Shown piece by piece: positions 41,210-49,201 of a DNA stretch of 64,000 bases. The DNA is taken from the NCBI RefSeq assembly GCF_002205895.1, contig NZ_NJDE01000014.1, positions 1 to 64,000 on the forward strand, read 5' to 3'. A program made the position numbers and the translations under genes. The notes beneath the pieces are model-generated. The model worked only from the letters and a program-made list of their open reading frames with translations, made no database searches and was not told the DNA's origin. Positions within the stretch are counted from its first letter, which is position 1; each line of letters begins with the position of its first letter. This DNA comes from Saccharibacillus sp. O23 (GTDB taxonomy: Bacteria; Bacillota; Bacilli; Paenibacillales; Paenibacillaceae).

Positions 41210-41261
41210 TGATCGTTTTTGGAGAAAAGTGATTGTTTTTTGAAAAGGAGTAAGGTACAAT
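41210..41261 (+). promoter_or_regulatory. fruR promoter with 20-bp-spaced direct repeats (candidate FruR operator)
   Basis: TTGTTT (41233-41238), 17-bp spacer, TACAAT (41256-41261) is a good sigma-A promoter. Two related direct repeats start exactly 20 bp apart, TGATCGTTTTTGGA at 41210 and TGATTGTTTTTTGA at 41230; the second covers the -35. DeoR-family repressors commonly bind repeated sites, so this is the likely FruR operator. Confidence 0.6.
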
Positions 41262-41284
41262 GAGGGCAGATGGAGGAGTCGAAA

Positions 41285-42031
41285 ATGCTGACTGAAGAAA
41301 GATACCGAATCATACTACAGCGCTTACAAATCTCGGGAATCGTTAAGCTTCAGGAGCTCGTCGAGCTGCTGGGCACTTCGGAATCAACGGTACGACGCGA
41401 TTTGATCGACCTTGAAGCGCAGCATTTGCTGAAACGCGTGCACGGCGGAGCGTCGCTGCTGCATCGACGCAGCGAAGAACCCGGCATGGAGGAGAAAACG
41501 TTCAAAAACGTTCAACAAAAAAACTCGGTCGGTCGTGCGGCAGCCAAACAGCTGCGTGACGGCGAGTGCATCTACCTCGATGCGGGAACGACGACGCTGG
41601 CCATGATTCCTTTTATCGAGGCGCAGGACATTACGGTCGTGACGAACGGATTGTCCCACGTCGAAGCGCTGGTAAGCAAAGATATCCGCGCTTATCTGCT
41701 CGGCGGCATGATGAAGAGTCATACCAAAGCGGTCATCGGCAGCATCGCACTCCAGAACATGGACAATTTCCGATTCGACAAAGCTTTTATCGGGACCAAC
41801 GGCGTGAACGCCGAATTTGGATTCACGACGCCCGACCCCGAAGAAGCGCTGATCAAGCGCAGAGCAAGGCAGCTATCGGAACGCGCTTACGTGCTGGCCG
41901 ATTCCAGCAAGTTCGGAGAAGTCGCCTTCGCGAAATTGTTCGATCTCAAAGAAGCGACCATCATCACCGACTCCATCCCGGAACGGTGGCGGAAATCCAT
42001 TCTTGAGAAAACCAAAATAATCGAGGGATGA
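41285..42031 (+). CDS. fruR: DeoR-family transcriptional regulator of the fructose operon
   Basis: 248 aa. The N-terminal winged helix (about 1-57) has RYRIILQRLQISGIVKLQELVELLGTSESTVRRDL in family form. The C-terminal sugar-phosphate-sensing domain (about 75-248) includes DAGTTTLAMIPFI and the GTNGVNAEFGFTTPDPEEALIK block. It should repress the operon until fructose 1-phosphate appears. ATG 41285 follows GGAGGAG; ATG 41270 lies at the likely transcription start. fruK begins three bases after its stop. Confidence 0.92.
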   Translation: MLTEERYRIILQRLQISGIVKLQELVELLGTSESTVRRDLIDLEAQHLLKRVHGGASLLHRRSEEPGMEEKTFKNVQQKNSVGRAAAKQLRDGECIYLDAGTTTLAMIPFIEAQDITVVTNGLSHVEALVSKDIRAYLLGGMMKSHTKAVIGSIALQNMDNFRFDKAFIGTNGVNAEFGFTTPDPEEALIKRRARQLSERAYVLADSSKFGEVAFAKLFDLKEATIITDSIPERWRKSILEKTKIIEG

Positions 42032-42034
42032 ACC

Positions 42035-42946
42035 ATGATCTACACCGTAACGCTTAACCCTTCCATCGATTACATCGTGGAAGTGGAAGACCTTCAGTTG
42101 GACGCCCTAAACCGCATGAAACGCGACTTGAAGCTTCCCGGAGGAAAGGGAATCAACGTATCGCGCATCTTGAGCCGGCTCGGGATTGAAAATACAGCAC
42201 TCGGATTTCTCGGAGGCTTCACCGGTCGTTTTATCGAAGACGTATTGAAGTCCGAATCGATCAACACCGATTTCGTCGGCGTGAAAGGCGATACGCGAAT
42301 CAACATCAAGTTGAAGCACGGCGGAGAGACCGAGATCAACGGGCTCGGTCCGGAAATCGGAAGCGAAGAAGCCGATGAGCTGGCGGAGAAGCTGAGAACG
42401 CTTACAGATCGGGATATCGTCGTTCTGTCCGGCAGCGTTCCGCCTTCGCTCGGAAGTTCGTTCTACGATCGGTTGATCGCGGTCGTCCAGGAACGCGGAG
42501 CGAAATTCGTGATCGACACGACCGGCGACGCGCTGCTGCAAGCTTTGCCTCACGGGCCGCTGCTCGTCAAGCCGAATCATCACGAATTGGCCGAATTGTT
42601 CGGCGTCGAAATCTCGGGCCGCGAAGACTTGATCAAGTACGGAAGGAAGCTGCTCGATATGGGCGCTCAGAACGTATTGATCTCGATGGCCGCAGACGGG
42701 GCTTTGCTGGTCACGGCCGAGCAGGTGTACCACGCGAACGTGCCGAGAGGGGAAGTCAAAAACTCGGTCGGCGCGGGCGACTCCATGATCGCCGGATTCG
42801 TCGGCACGCTGTCGAAGACGGGGGACCCGCTGGCTGCGCTTCGTACCGGCACGGCTTCCGGCAGCGCCACCGCTTTCTCCGACGATCTGGCGGAACGAAC
42901 CAAGATCGATTCGTTGATCGAACAGGTTCAAGTCCAACCCGTATAA
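42035..42946 (+). CDS. fruK: 1-phosphofructokinase
   Basis: 303 aa. It phosphorylates fructose 1-phosphate, the product of the PTS, to fructose 1,6-bisphosphate. PfkB-family signatures are present: TLNPSIDYIVEV at the start, LPGGKGINVSRILSRLG near 36, and NSVGAGDSMIAGFVG with the catalytic Asp near 250. It sits between fruR and fruA as in many Firmicutes. Confidence 0.96.
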   Translation: MIYTVTLNPSIDYIVEVEDLQLDALNRMKRDLKLPGGKGINVSRILSRLGIENTALGFLGGFTGRFIEDVLKSESINTDFVGVKGDTRINIKLKHGGETEINGLGPEIGSEEADELAEKLRTLTDRDIVVLSGSVPPSLGSSFYDRLIAVVQERGAKFVIDTTGDALLQALPHGPLLVKPNHHELAELFGVEISGREDLIKYGRKLLDMGAQNVLISMAADGALLVTAEQVYHANVPRGEVKNSVGAGDSMIAGFVGTLSKTGDPLAALRTGTASGSATAFSDDLAERTKIDSLIEQVQVQPV

Positions 42947-43068
42947 CGTTTCACCCCATAGAGCGCCTCATTCTCGGAATTCCTCATCGTCAGAGCGCTT
43001 TCTTGGCATCAACCCGGCAGTAACGGCGCGCGAACCGCGCGCCGACATCACCTCCAGAGGAGTGGAAC

Positions 43069-45015
43069 ATGATGAGAATTACGGATCTGATGATCGAACC
43101 GGTCATGATCTTGGACTTGAAGTCCGTAACCAAAGAAGCCGTGATCGACGAACTGATCGCGTCCCTGAATAAAAGCGGCCGCATCAACGACGCCTCCGCG
43201 TTCAAACAAGCCATTCTGGCCCGCGAAGCGCAATCCAGCACGGGAATCGGCGAAGGAATCGCGATGCCGCATGCCAAGACGAGCGCGGTGAACCAACCGA
43301 CGATCGTATTCGGCAAAAGCACGCCGGGCGTGAACTACGAATCGCTCGACGACCAGCCGGCGCACTTCTTCTTCATGATCGCCGTGCCCGAAGGCGAATC
43401 GAACCTGCATCTGCAAGCGCTCAAAGTATTGTCCCGCATGCTGTTGGACGCCGACTTCCTGAGCCGCCTGCGCGGCGTGCAGACGCCGGCCGAAGTGACC
43501 GCGCTGTTCAACTCCGCCCAATCCGAGAGCGAACAAGCTTCTGCGCAGTCCGCTAACGGAAGCGCTTCCGCGAATGCCAACGTCGTCGTCGGCAATCCGA
43601 ATTCCGACAAATTCGTCGTCGCCGTCACGGCCTGCCCGACCGGCATCGCGCATACGTTCATGGCGGAAGACGCCTTGAAAAAGAAAGCCAAAGAACTCGG
43701 CATCAATATCCGCGTCGAAACGAACGGTTCCGAAGGCGTCGGCAACGAACTGACGGCTTCCGAGATCGCCCGCGCGAGCGGCGTTATCATCGCGGCCGAC
43801 AAGAACGTGGAAATGGCTCGCTTCGACGGCAAACCGGTTCTCCAGCGTCCGGTCAGCGACGGCATCCGCAAACCGGAAGAGCTGATCCGCAAAGCGGCAA
43901 GCGGCGACGCGCCGATCTACCGCCACGAAGGCGGAGCGGCGGCAGGCGGTTCCGACCGTGGCGCCAAAGTCAGCGTAGGCGGCAAGATCTACAAAGACCT
44001 GATGAACGGCATCTCGCATATGCTTCCGTTCGTGGTCGGCGGCGGTATCCTGATCGCCATCTCGTTCCTGTTCGAGCAGTACGGCGGCGGCGGAGCGGAT
44101 AACCCGATCTACAAACTGCTGATGAATATCGGCGGCGAAAGCGCGTTCCACTTCCTGATTCCGATCCTCGCCGGCTTTATCGCGATGAGCATCGGCGATC
44201 GTCCGGCCTTGATGCCTGGTGTCGTTGCCGGTTACATGGCTTCGACTTCCGGCGCGGGTTTCCTCGGCGGCCTGGCTGCCGGCTTCCTGGCCGGTTATAT
44301 CGTCATCGGCCTGCGCAAGCTGTTCAGAGGCCTGCCTAAGAGCATCGAAGGTCTCAAACCGATCTTGATCTATCCGGTACTCGGTCTGCTTGCAGTCGGT
44401 TTGGTCATGTACTACATCATTGATCCGGTATTCGGCGGTCTGAACACTTGGATTACGGGCGTGCTGGAAAACCTCGGCACGGGCAACGCGGTTCTGCTCG
44501 GCCTGATCCTCGGCGGCATGATGGCGATCGACATGGGCGGTCCGTTCAACAAAGCGGCTTACACGTTCGCGATCGGCATCTTCACTTCGACAGGCGACGG
44601 CGCTTGGATGGCGGCGGTTATGGCAGGCGGCATGGTTCCTCCGCTGGCAATCGCCTTGGCAACGACGTTCTTCAAAAACAAATTCGACGAGCAAGAACGC
44701 AAATCCGGCGTAACCAACTATGTACTGGGTCTGAGCTTTATCACGGAAGGCGCAATTCCGTTCGCGGCCGCCGATCCGCTGAGAGTCCTGACTTCCTGCA
44801 TCATCGGTTCCGCGGTAGCGGGCGGCCTGACTCAACTGTGGGCGATCAACGTTCCGGCTCCTCACGGCGGCATCTTCGTCGCAGCTCTGGCTAACCACGC
44901 GCTGCTGTTCCTGCTGACGGTCATCATCGGTTCGGTCATCTCCGCGCTGATCTTGGGCTTCTGGAAAAAGACGCTGGCGCAGCGCGCGGAAATCGCGGCG
45001 AAAAAAGCGGCTTAA
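43069..45015 (+). CDS. fruA: PTS fructose transporter, IIABC components
   Basis: 648 aa. It imports fructose and phosphorylates it at carbon 1. IIA is at about 1-150 with phospho-His68 in GEGIAMPHAKTSAV. After an Ala/Ser-rich linker, IIB is at about 178-280 with phospho-Cys189 in VTACPTGIAHTFMAEDAL. IIC is at about 300-640 with eight or more membrane helices and GGPFNKAAYTF. AGAGGAG precedes ATG. The 120-base gap after fruK holds no clear promoter, so it is probably co-transcribed. Confidence 0.96.
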   Translation: MMRITDLMIEPVMILDLKSVTKEAVIDELIASLNKSGRINDASAFKQAILAREAQSSTGIGEGIAMPHAKTSAVNQPTIVFGKSTPGVNYESLDDQPAHFFFMIAVPEGESNLHLQALKVLSRMLLDADFLSRLRGVQTPAEVTALFNSAQSESEQASAQSANGSASANANVVVGNPNSDKFVVAVTACPTGIAHTFMAEDALKKKAKELGINIRVETNGSEGVGNELTASEIARASGVIIAADKNVEMARFDGKPVLQRPVSDGIRKPEELIRKAASGDAPIYRHEGGAAAGGSDRGAKVSVGGKIYKDLMNGISHMLPFVVGGGILIAISFLFEQYGGGGADNPIYKLLMNIGGESAFHFLIPILAGFIAMSIGDRPALMPGVVAGYMASTSGAGFLGGLAAGFLAGYIVIGLRKLFRGLPKSIEGLKPILIYPVLGLLAVGLVMYYIIDPVFGGLNTWITGVLENLGTGNAVLLGLILGGMMAIDMGGPFNKAAYTFAIGIFTSTGDGAWMAAVMAGGMVPPLAIALATTFFKNKFDEQERKSGVTNYVLGLSFITEGAIPFAAADPLRVLTSCIIGSAVAGGLTQLWAINVPAPHGGIFVAALANHALLFLLTVIIGSVISALILGFWKKTLAQRAEIAAKKAA

Positions 45016-45063
45016 TTTCGGAAACGAATCAAGGGCATACGCTTCATAACGGATTAAACCGAA

Positions 45064-45093
45064 GGCTTTCCTTACGAGGAAAGCCTTTTTTTT
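45064..45093 (+). terminator. Intrinsic terminator of the fructose operon
   Basis: GGCTTTCC (45064-45071), loop TTACGA, GGAAAGCC (45078-45085), eight T. Confidence 0.92.
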
Positions 45094-45224
45094 GTCGAAT
45101 TATTGATCTGTTTCCTGTAAAGAAAGAAAAGGTTATGAAAAAAGTCCGATTTTATTGATTCGGTTTTCAAGCAGACGGTTTAAAGAAGGATTAATTCCGT
45201 TATTCTCTAAGGAGGGAAAGCAGG

Positions 45225-46307
45225 GTGAATCCCAGCGTAAGCATCATTATTCCCGTTTATAACGTGGAAAAGTATCTGAAAAAGTGCTTGGATAGCCTGT
45301 CTGCTCAAACGCTTCGCGAAATTGAGATGATCGTGGTCGACGACGGTTCGACGGACGCTTCTCTGGCCGTCGCGTCGGAATGCGCGAGGCGGGACGAGCG
45401 GATCAAAGTCCTTCACCAAGAAAATCAAGGCGTGAGCGGAGCGCGAAATACGGGGCTTGAAGCCGCGACCGGCACTTACATAGGCTTTGCCGATCCCGAC
45501 GATTGGGCGGAGCCCGGCATGTTCGAAGCATTATATACGCGGGCGAAGCGAGACGACGCCGACTTCTGCGCCTGCGATTACCGTCTGGTCTACGAAGACG
45601 GCACGGCAACGCCGAACGTTCTCGGCCTGCAAGACGGCAAGCTGAATATCGCGGACTACGGGCTGGACAAGCTGTGGAACGAGAAAAAATTCGCCGCCGT
45701 GATCTGGAACAAAATCTATCGAAGATCGTTGATCGAAGAACACGGACTGCGCTTCGAATCGACGCGCAACGTGTTCAGCGAAGACGTGCTGTTCAATTTG
45801 TTCGTGCTGCGGCACGCGGCGACGGCTTCCTCGGTCGGCGAGCCGTTCTATAACTATTTCCAGATGCGCGAAGGTTCTCTGATGAACAGCATCAAGCCGG
45901 ATCATCTGAAACGGGAACTGTTCCTTGTCGATCGTTTCGAAGGTTATTACGCTTCGCATCCGAACCGCGAGGTGCGCGAACGCATGGCGAATCGCCTGTT
46001 TTTCGAGCGGATTCAGAACAGCTGCATGTATAATCTGGATCGCCGGGGCAGCTTGATCCGCACTTGGAAAGAGCTGCGCGAAGCGCGGAAACATAAGCAT
46101 TTCGTCGGCAGCATGCGCAAAGCGGCTTCGGATTCCGATATCTGGCTGCCGATGAGGCTGTTTGCCCGGATCGCGGGAATGGGACTGCTGCTGCCGGCGG
46201 CTTGCTACATGCACGCGTTCGGCGCGGCGTCGAGAATGAAAAAGAAAATGCGGGGAAGAGGCCGAGCCAAACGCTCCGACGCCTCCTCGGTTCAACCCGT
46301 CCAATGA
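45225..46307 (+). CDS. Family 2 glycosyltransferase
   Basis: 360 aa. GT-A fold start VSIIIPVYNVEKYLKKCLDSL, nucleotide-sugar site VDDGSTDAS near 40, and metal-binding FADPDDW near 90. The remaining 200 residues are typical of capsule or wall-polysaccharide transferases, with a hydrophobic segment near 310-335. The start is GTG 45225 after AAGGAGGGA. A flippase gene follows 65 bases later, so the two probably serve one surface polysaccharide. The acceptor is unknown. Confidence 0.9.
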   Translation: MNPSVSIIIPVYNVEKYLKKCLDSLSAQTLREIEMIVVDDGSTDASLAVASECARRDERIKVLHQENQGVSGARNTGLEAATGTYIGFADPDDWAEPGMFEALYTRAKRDDADFCACDYRLVYEDGTATPNVLGLQDGKLNIADYGLDKLWNEKKFAAVIWNKIYRRSLIEEHGLRFESTRNVFSEDVLFNLFVLRHAATASSVGEPFYNYFQMREGSLMNSIKPDHLKRELFLVDRFEGYYASHPNREVRERMANRLFFERIQNSCMYNLDRRGSLIRTWKELREARKHKHFVGSMRKAASDSDIWLPMRLFARIAGMGLLLPAACYMHAFGAASRMKKKMRGRGRAKRSDASSVQPVQ

Positions 46308-46372
46308 TCGCGCCGGGCCGTGCCCGGCAAGCATGGTGCGATTGAATCATTCTCTGCGGAAAGGGCTGTCCC

Positions 46373-47872
46373 GTGCGTACGAAAAAAGCGATTTATAATG
46401 CGTTGACGGCCATCCTCATGCAGCTGGTGAGCTTCGGCGCGGGTCTGATCATCCCGCGGCTCATCATCGCCAGCTACGGTTCGGACGTGAACGGTCTGGT
46501 CGTATCGGTCGTCAATTTTATCGAGTACCTCTATCTGATCGAAGTCGGCATCTCCGGCGCGCTGACGTTCTCGCTCTACAAGCCGTTGGTCGAGAACGAT
46601 CGGATCGGCATCAACCGGATTCTGGCGGCTTCGCGCAGAACGTACAACCAGATCGGCCTATACGCTTCGGGCCTCGTCGTCGCCATGATGTTCGTCTATC
46701 CGTTTTTCGTCATCAACGAACGGATTACATACTGGGAAGTATTCGCGTTGGTAGCGGCCGTCGGCAGCGCCAGCTTGTTGAATTATTTCACGATCGCCAA
46801 ATACATGGCTCTGCTGATCGCGTCGCAGTCGAATTACGTGATCTCGTTGTTCCGCATCGTATATCTGACGGCCAACGTGCTGATCATCGTGACGATGGTG
46901 CAGCTGCAGTTCCATTTCGCGATCGTCTACGGCGCGGCGCTGTTGGCGCAGGTGCTTCAAGCGGTCGGATTGGTCACTTACGTGCGGCGCAAATACGCTT
47001 ATATCCGTTTCGATGCCGAACCCGATATGGGCGCGCTGAGCAACCGCAATAACGTGCTGGTGCACGAATTGGCGAATATGGCGGTGTTCAGTTCTCCCGT
47101 CATCCTGCTTACGTTGTTCGCCACGTTGACGGACGTCAGTATCTACGCGGTATATTCGCTGGTGTTTACCGGGATCAGCCGTTTGATCATGGTCTTCAAC
47201 AACGGATTCACCGCCGGATTCGGCCAACTCTTCACGCAAAAAGACAAGCGGCAGAACCTGCAAACGTCCTACTCGCAGTACGAAGCGCTGTTCTACATGC
47301 TGCTGACGTTCGTTTACTCGTCGGCTTGGGTGCTGGGCATTCCGTTCATTCAAGTCTATACGCACGGCATCAGTACGACGAACTACGTCGATCCCGTCAT
47401 CTGGATGCTGTTCGTCGCCGTCGGCGTGCTGGACAACTGGCGTTTCCCGCAGGCCAGCCTGATCAATGCGGCCGGACATTTCAAGCAGACGCGCCATCGA
47501 GCGATCATCGAGGCCTGCGTCATGCTGGTCGCCGCGACCGCATTGGTGTTCCCGCTGGGGGTCAAAGGCGTATTGATCGGCCTGATTCTCGCGCTCGGCT
47601 ATCGTTCGATCGATATCTATTACGCCCATAAACTGATCGATATGCCGTTCGCGCCGACGCTCGGGCGAATCGTCCGGATGCTGGCGACCGGCGCGATCAT
47701 CGTGCTGCCGTTCGAGACTGTCATCCATATTCAAGCGGACGGCATGTGGAGTTGGATATTGAACGCGGCGCTGGTCGCGCTGTGGGCCGGAACCGTATCG
47801 CTGCTGGTCAACTTCGTCGCGGAACGTCAGGCGATCGTCGGCGTCATCGCGCGGGTACGCAGCGTGTTCTGA
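46373..47872 (+). CDS. Polysaccharide flippase-like membrane protein (MOP superfamily)
   Basis: 499 aa with about 12-14 membrane helices. The N-terminus, ALTAILMQLVSFGAGLIIPRLIIASYGSD, is Wzx-like, and INAAGHFKQTRHRAIIEA is a typical late loop. Such proteins move lipid-linked sugar units across the membrane. The GTG start has GGAAAGGG upstream. With the glycosyltransferase it forms a two-gene unit closed by the terminator at 47901. Confidence 0.88.
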   Translation: MRTKKAIYNALTAILMQLVSFGAGLIIPRLIIASYGSDVNGLVVSVVNFIEYLYLIEVGISGALTFSLYKPLVENDRIGINRILAASRRTYNQIGLYASGLVVAMMFVYPFFVINERITYWEVFALVAAVGSASLLNYFTIAKYMALLIASQSNYVISLFRIVYLTANVLIIVTMVQLQFHFAIVYGAALLAQVLQAVGLVTYVRRKYAYIRFDAEPDMGALSNRNNVLVHELANMAVFSSPVILLTLFATLTDVSIYAVYSLVFTGISRLIMVFNNGFTAGFGQLFTQKDKRQNLQTSYSQYEALFYMLLTFVYSSAWVLGIPFIQVYTHGISTTNYVDPVIWMLFVAVGVLDNWRFPQASLINAAGHFKQTRHRAIIEACVMLVAATALVFPLGVKGVLIGLILALGYRSIDIYYAHKLIDMPFAPTLGRIVRMLATGAIIVLPFETVIHIQADGMWSWILNAALVALWAGTVSLLVNFVAERQAIVGVIARVRSVF

Positions 47873-47900
47873 AGACGGAGAGAGTCGGCCGGATTCGCAA

Positions 47901-47935
47901 AAAAAGGAGCTTCCCGCAAGGGAGGCTCCTTTTTT
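47901..47935. terminator. Bidirectional terminator between the flippase and YtxH genes
   Basis: A-run, GGAGC-TTCCC-GCAA-GGGAG-GCTCC (one-base offset), six T. It serves converging genes. Confidence 0.85.
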
Positions 47936-47965
47936 CTGCGCGAAATCCGCGAATCTGCAAAAGCT

Positions 47966-48553
47966 TTAGCTGCTGACGCCCGCGTTCGCGATGCGCTGCT
48001 GCGCGTTTTTGACTACGGCAGCCGTTTCTTCGGTCTGCTTTTTCAGCTTCGCGATATCGTCTTGCAGCTTCGTATCGTTCTCCTGCTCGGCTTGGAAACG
48101 TTCGAGTTCGATTTTGAGCTCGCGAACGGCGGCTTCGATCTCGGCTTTCCATTCGACGGCCACTTCGGCCACTTCTTTGCCGAACGCGATCCATTCGCGG
48201 CTCAAGTCCGCCGCGACCCGGCCTTTTTCGCGAAGCGTCGAGATGACGTTCTGGCCTTTGTCTTTGGCGCTGAGCATGGACGCTTGGCCTTTGTCGCGGA
48301 TCGAGACGGCGGTAGTGACGCCGCGATCTTTGAGATCCAGCGCCGTAGACACGCTCTTGTCTTTCAAGTCGATCGCCGCGGCCACGCCGCGGTCTTTCAG
48401 CACAAGGCTCTTGTCTTTGAGATCGACGGCGGTGTCCGCAAGCATCAGACGCGTTTCGGAGCCGCGCTGCGGCGCGAACAGCAGGGCGGCGGCGCCGCCC
48501 ACCGCGGCACCGGCTGCGAGTCCGGCAATAAACTTTAACGTAGAATTCGACAT
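47966..48553 (-). CDS. YtxH-domain protein with 11-residue repeats
   Basis: 195 aa. An N-terminal hydrophobic Gly/Ala segment (about 6-28, FIAGLAAGAAVGGAAALLFAP) is the YtxH signature and anchors the protein. Residues 55-120 form six consecutive 11-residue units (R55-D65, K66-D76, R77-D87, K88-D98, K99-E109, K110-E120), each beginning K/R and ending in D or E. A charged coiled-coil tail follows. Start 48553 has AGGAGG upstream. In Bacillus YtxH proteins belong to the general stress response. Confidence 0.85.
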   Translation of the reverse strand: MSNSTLKFIAGLAAGAAVGGAAALLFAPQRGSETRLMLADTAVDLKDKSLVLKDRGVAAAIDLKDKSVSTALDLKDRGVTTAVSIRDKGQASMLSAKDKGQNVISTLREKGRVAADLSREWIAFGKEVAEVAVEWKAEIEAAVRELKIELERFQAEQENDTKLQDDIAKLKKQTEETAAVVKNAQQRIANAGVSS

Positions 48554-48591
48554 ATGTAAGCCTCCTGTCCCTGTAGGGTTCTCTTTTAGTA

Positions 48592-48615
48592 TTACCCATA
48601 CTGAGCGTTCTGAAC
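48592..48615 (-). promoter_or_regulatory. Sigma-B-like promoter of the YtxH gene
   Basis: On the minus strand GTTCAG (48610-48615), 12-bp spacer, GGGTAA (48592-48597). It resembles the general-stress pattern GTTTAA-N13-GGGTAT and lies about 40 bases before the start. Whether this organism has a sigma-B is unknown. Confidence 0.35.
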
Positions 48616-48710
48616 AGAGTCGGCGGGCACGGAAGCGAAAAATAGAGGCTTGCTTGCGCGCCGGCCGGCGATCCGGCGCGATGGCCGATCCGGACAGACC
48701 GTCAAGCCGC

Positions 48711-48753
48711 AAAAAAACGGAAGGAGACCGCTTCGGCGGTTCCTTCCGTTTTT
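48711..48753. terminator. Bidirectional terminator between the two YtxH-like genes
   Basis: Seven A, CGGAAGGA, inner ACCGC-TTCG-GCGGT, TCCTTCCG, five T. In the minus direction it ends the 48787-49137 gene. Confidence 0.85.
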
Positions 48754-48786
48754 CGGCTTATGGACTCAGGCAAAGCGGATCTTCGC

Positions 48787-49137
48787 TCATTTGGATTCGG
48801 GCGGAGGGACGACGGTCAGACGAGGCTCGTCGCGCGAAGGTTCGTGTTCCAGATCGGCAGACGACTCTTCTGAAGGAGGCTTGATATCCTGCGTCTCGAT
48901 CGCTTCTTTCCAATCTTCGTCATGGGTGATCTCCCGGCCGAGCGCGATCAAGTCGCGCGTCTTCTCGGCCGTCTCGTGTCCCAATTCCATGCCGAGTTCC
49001 TTCGTCTGCACGGCCAGCTTGCGAATTTTCTGCCGGGTTCCGGCACCTCGCCGGGAAGCGAGAAACCATGCCGCTCCGGCTCCCGCCAGCGTGCCGACCA
49101 CGATCCGGGCCGCGCGCCTCTTATTCACTTCGTCCAT
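48787..49137 (-). CDS. Small YtxH-like membrane-anchored protein
   Basis: 116 aa. MDEVNKRRAARIVVGTLAG leads into a short hydrophobic anchor (about 10-28, with a GAGAAWFLASRRGAGTR end like YtxH). An alpha-helical stretch and an acidic, Pro-rich tail (PPSEESSADLEHEP) follow. AGGAGG with a second AAAGG precedes ATG. It lies 64 bases after the ABC exporter and may be read from the same transcript. Confidence 0.75.
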   Translation of the reverse strand: MDEVNKRRAARIVVGTLAGAGAAWFLASRRGAGTRQKIRKLAVQTKELGMELGHETAEKTRDLIALGREITHDEDWKEAIETQDIKPPSEESSADLEHEPSRDEPRLTVVPPPESK

Positions 49138-49201
49138 ACCTTTTATCCTCCTCGTCGAATGCTGCGTTTGGCCTTCTTTCCCTTATATTAAACCTGCGGG
49201 G

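Noticed and set aside
40918-41284. Catabolite-response (cre) site for the fructose operon
   Set aside because: No sequence close enough to the cre consensus was found by eye.
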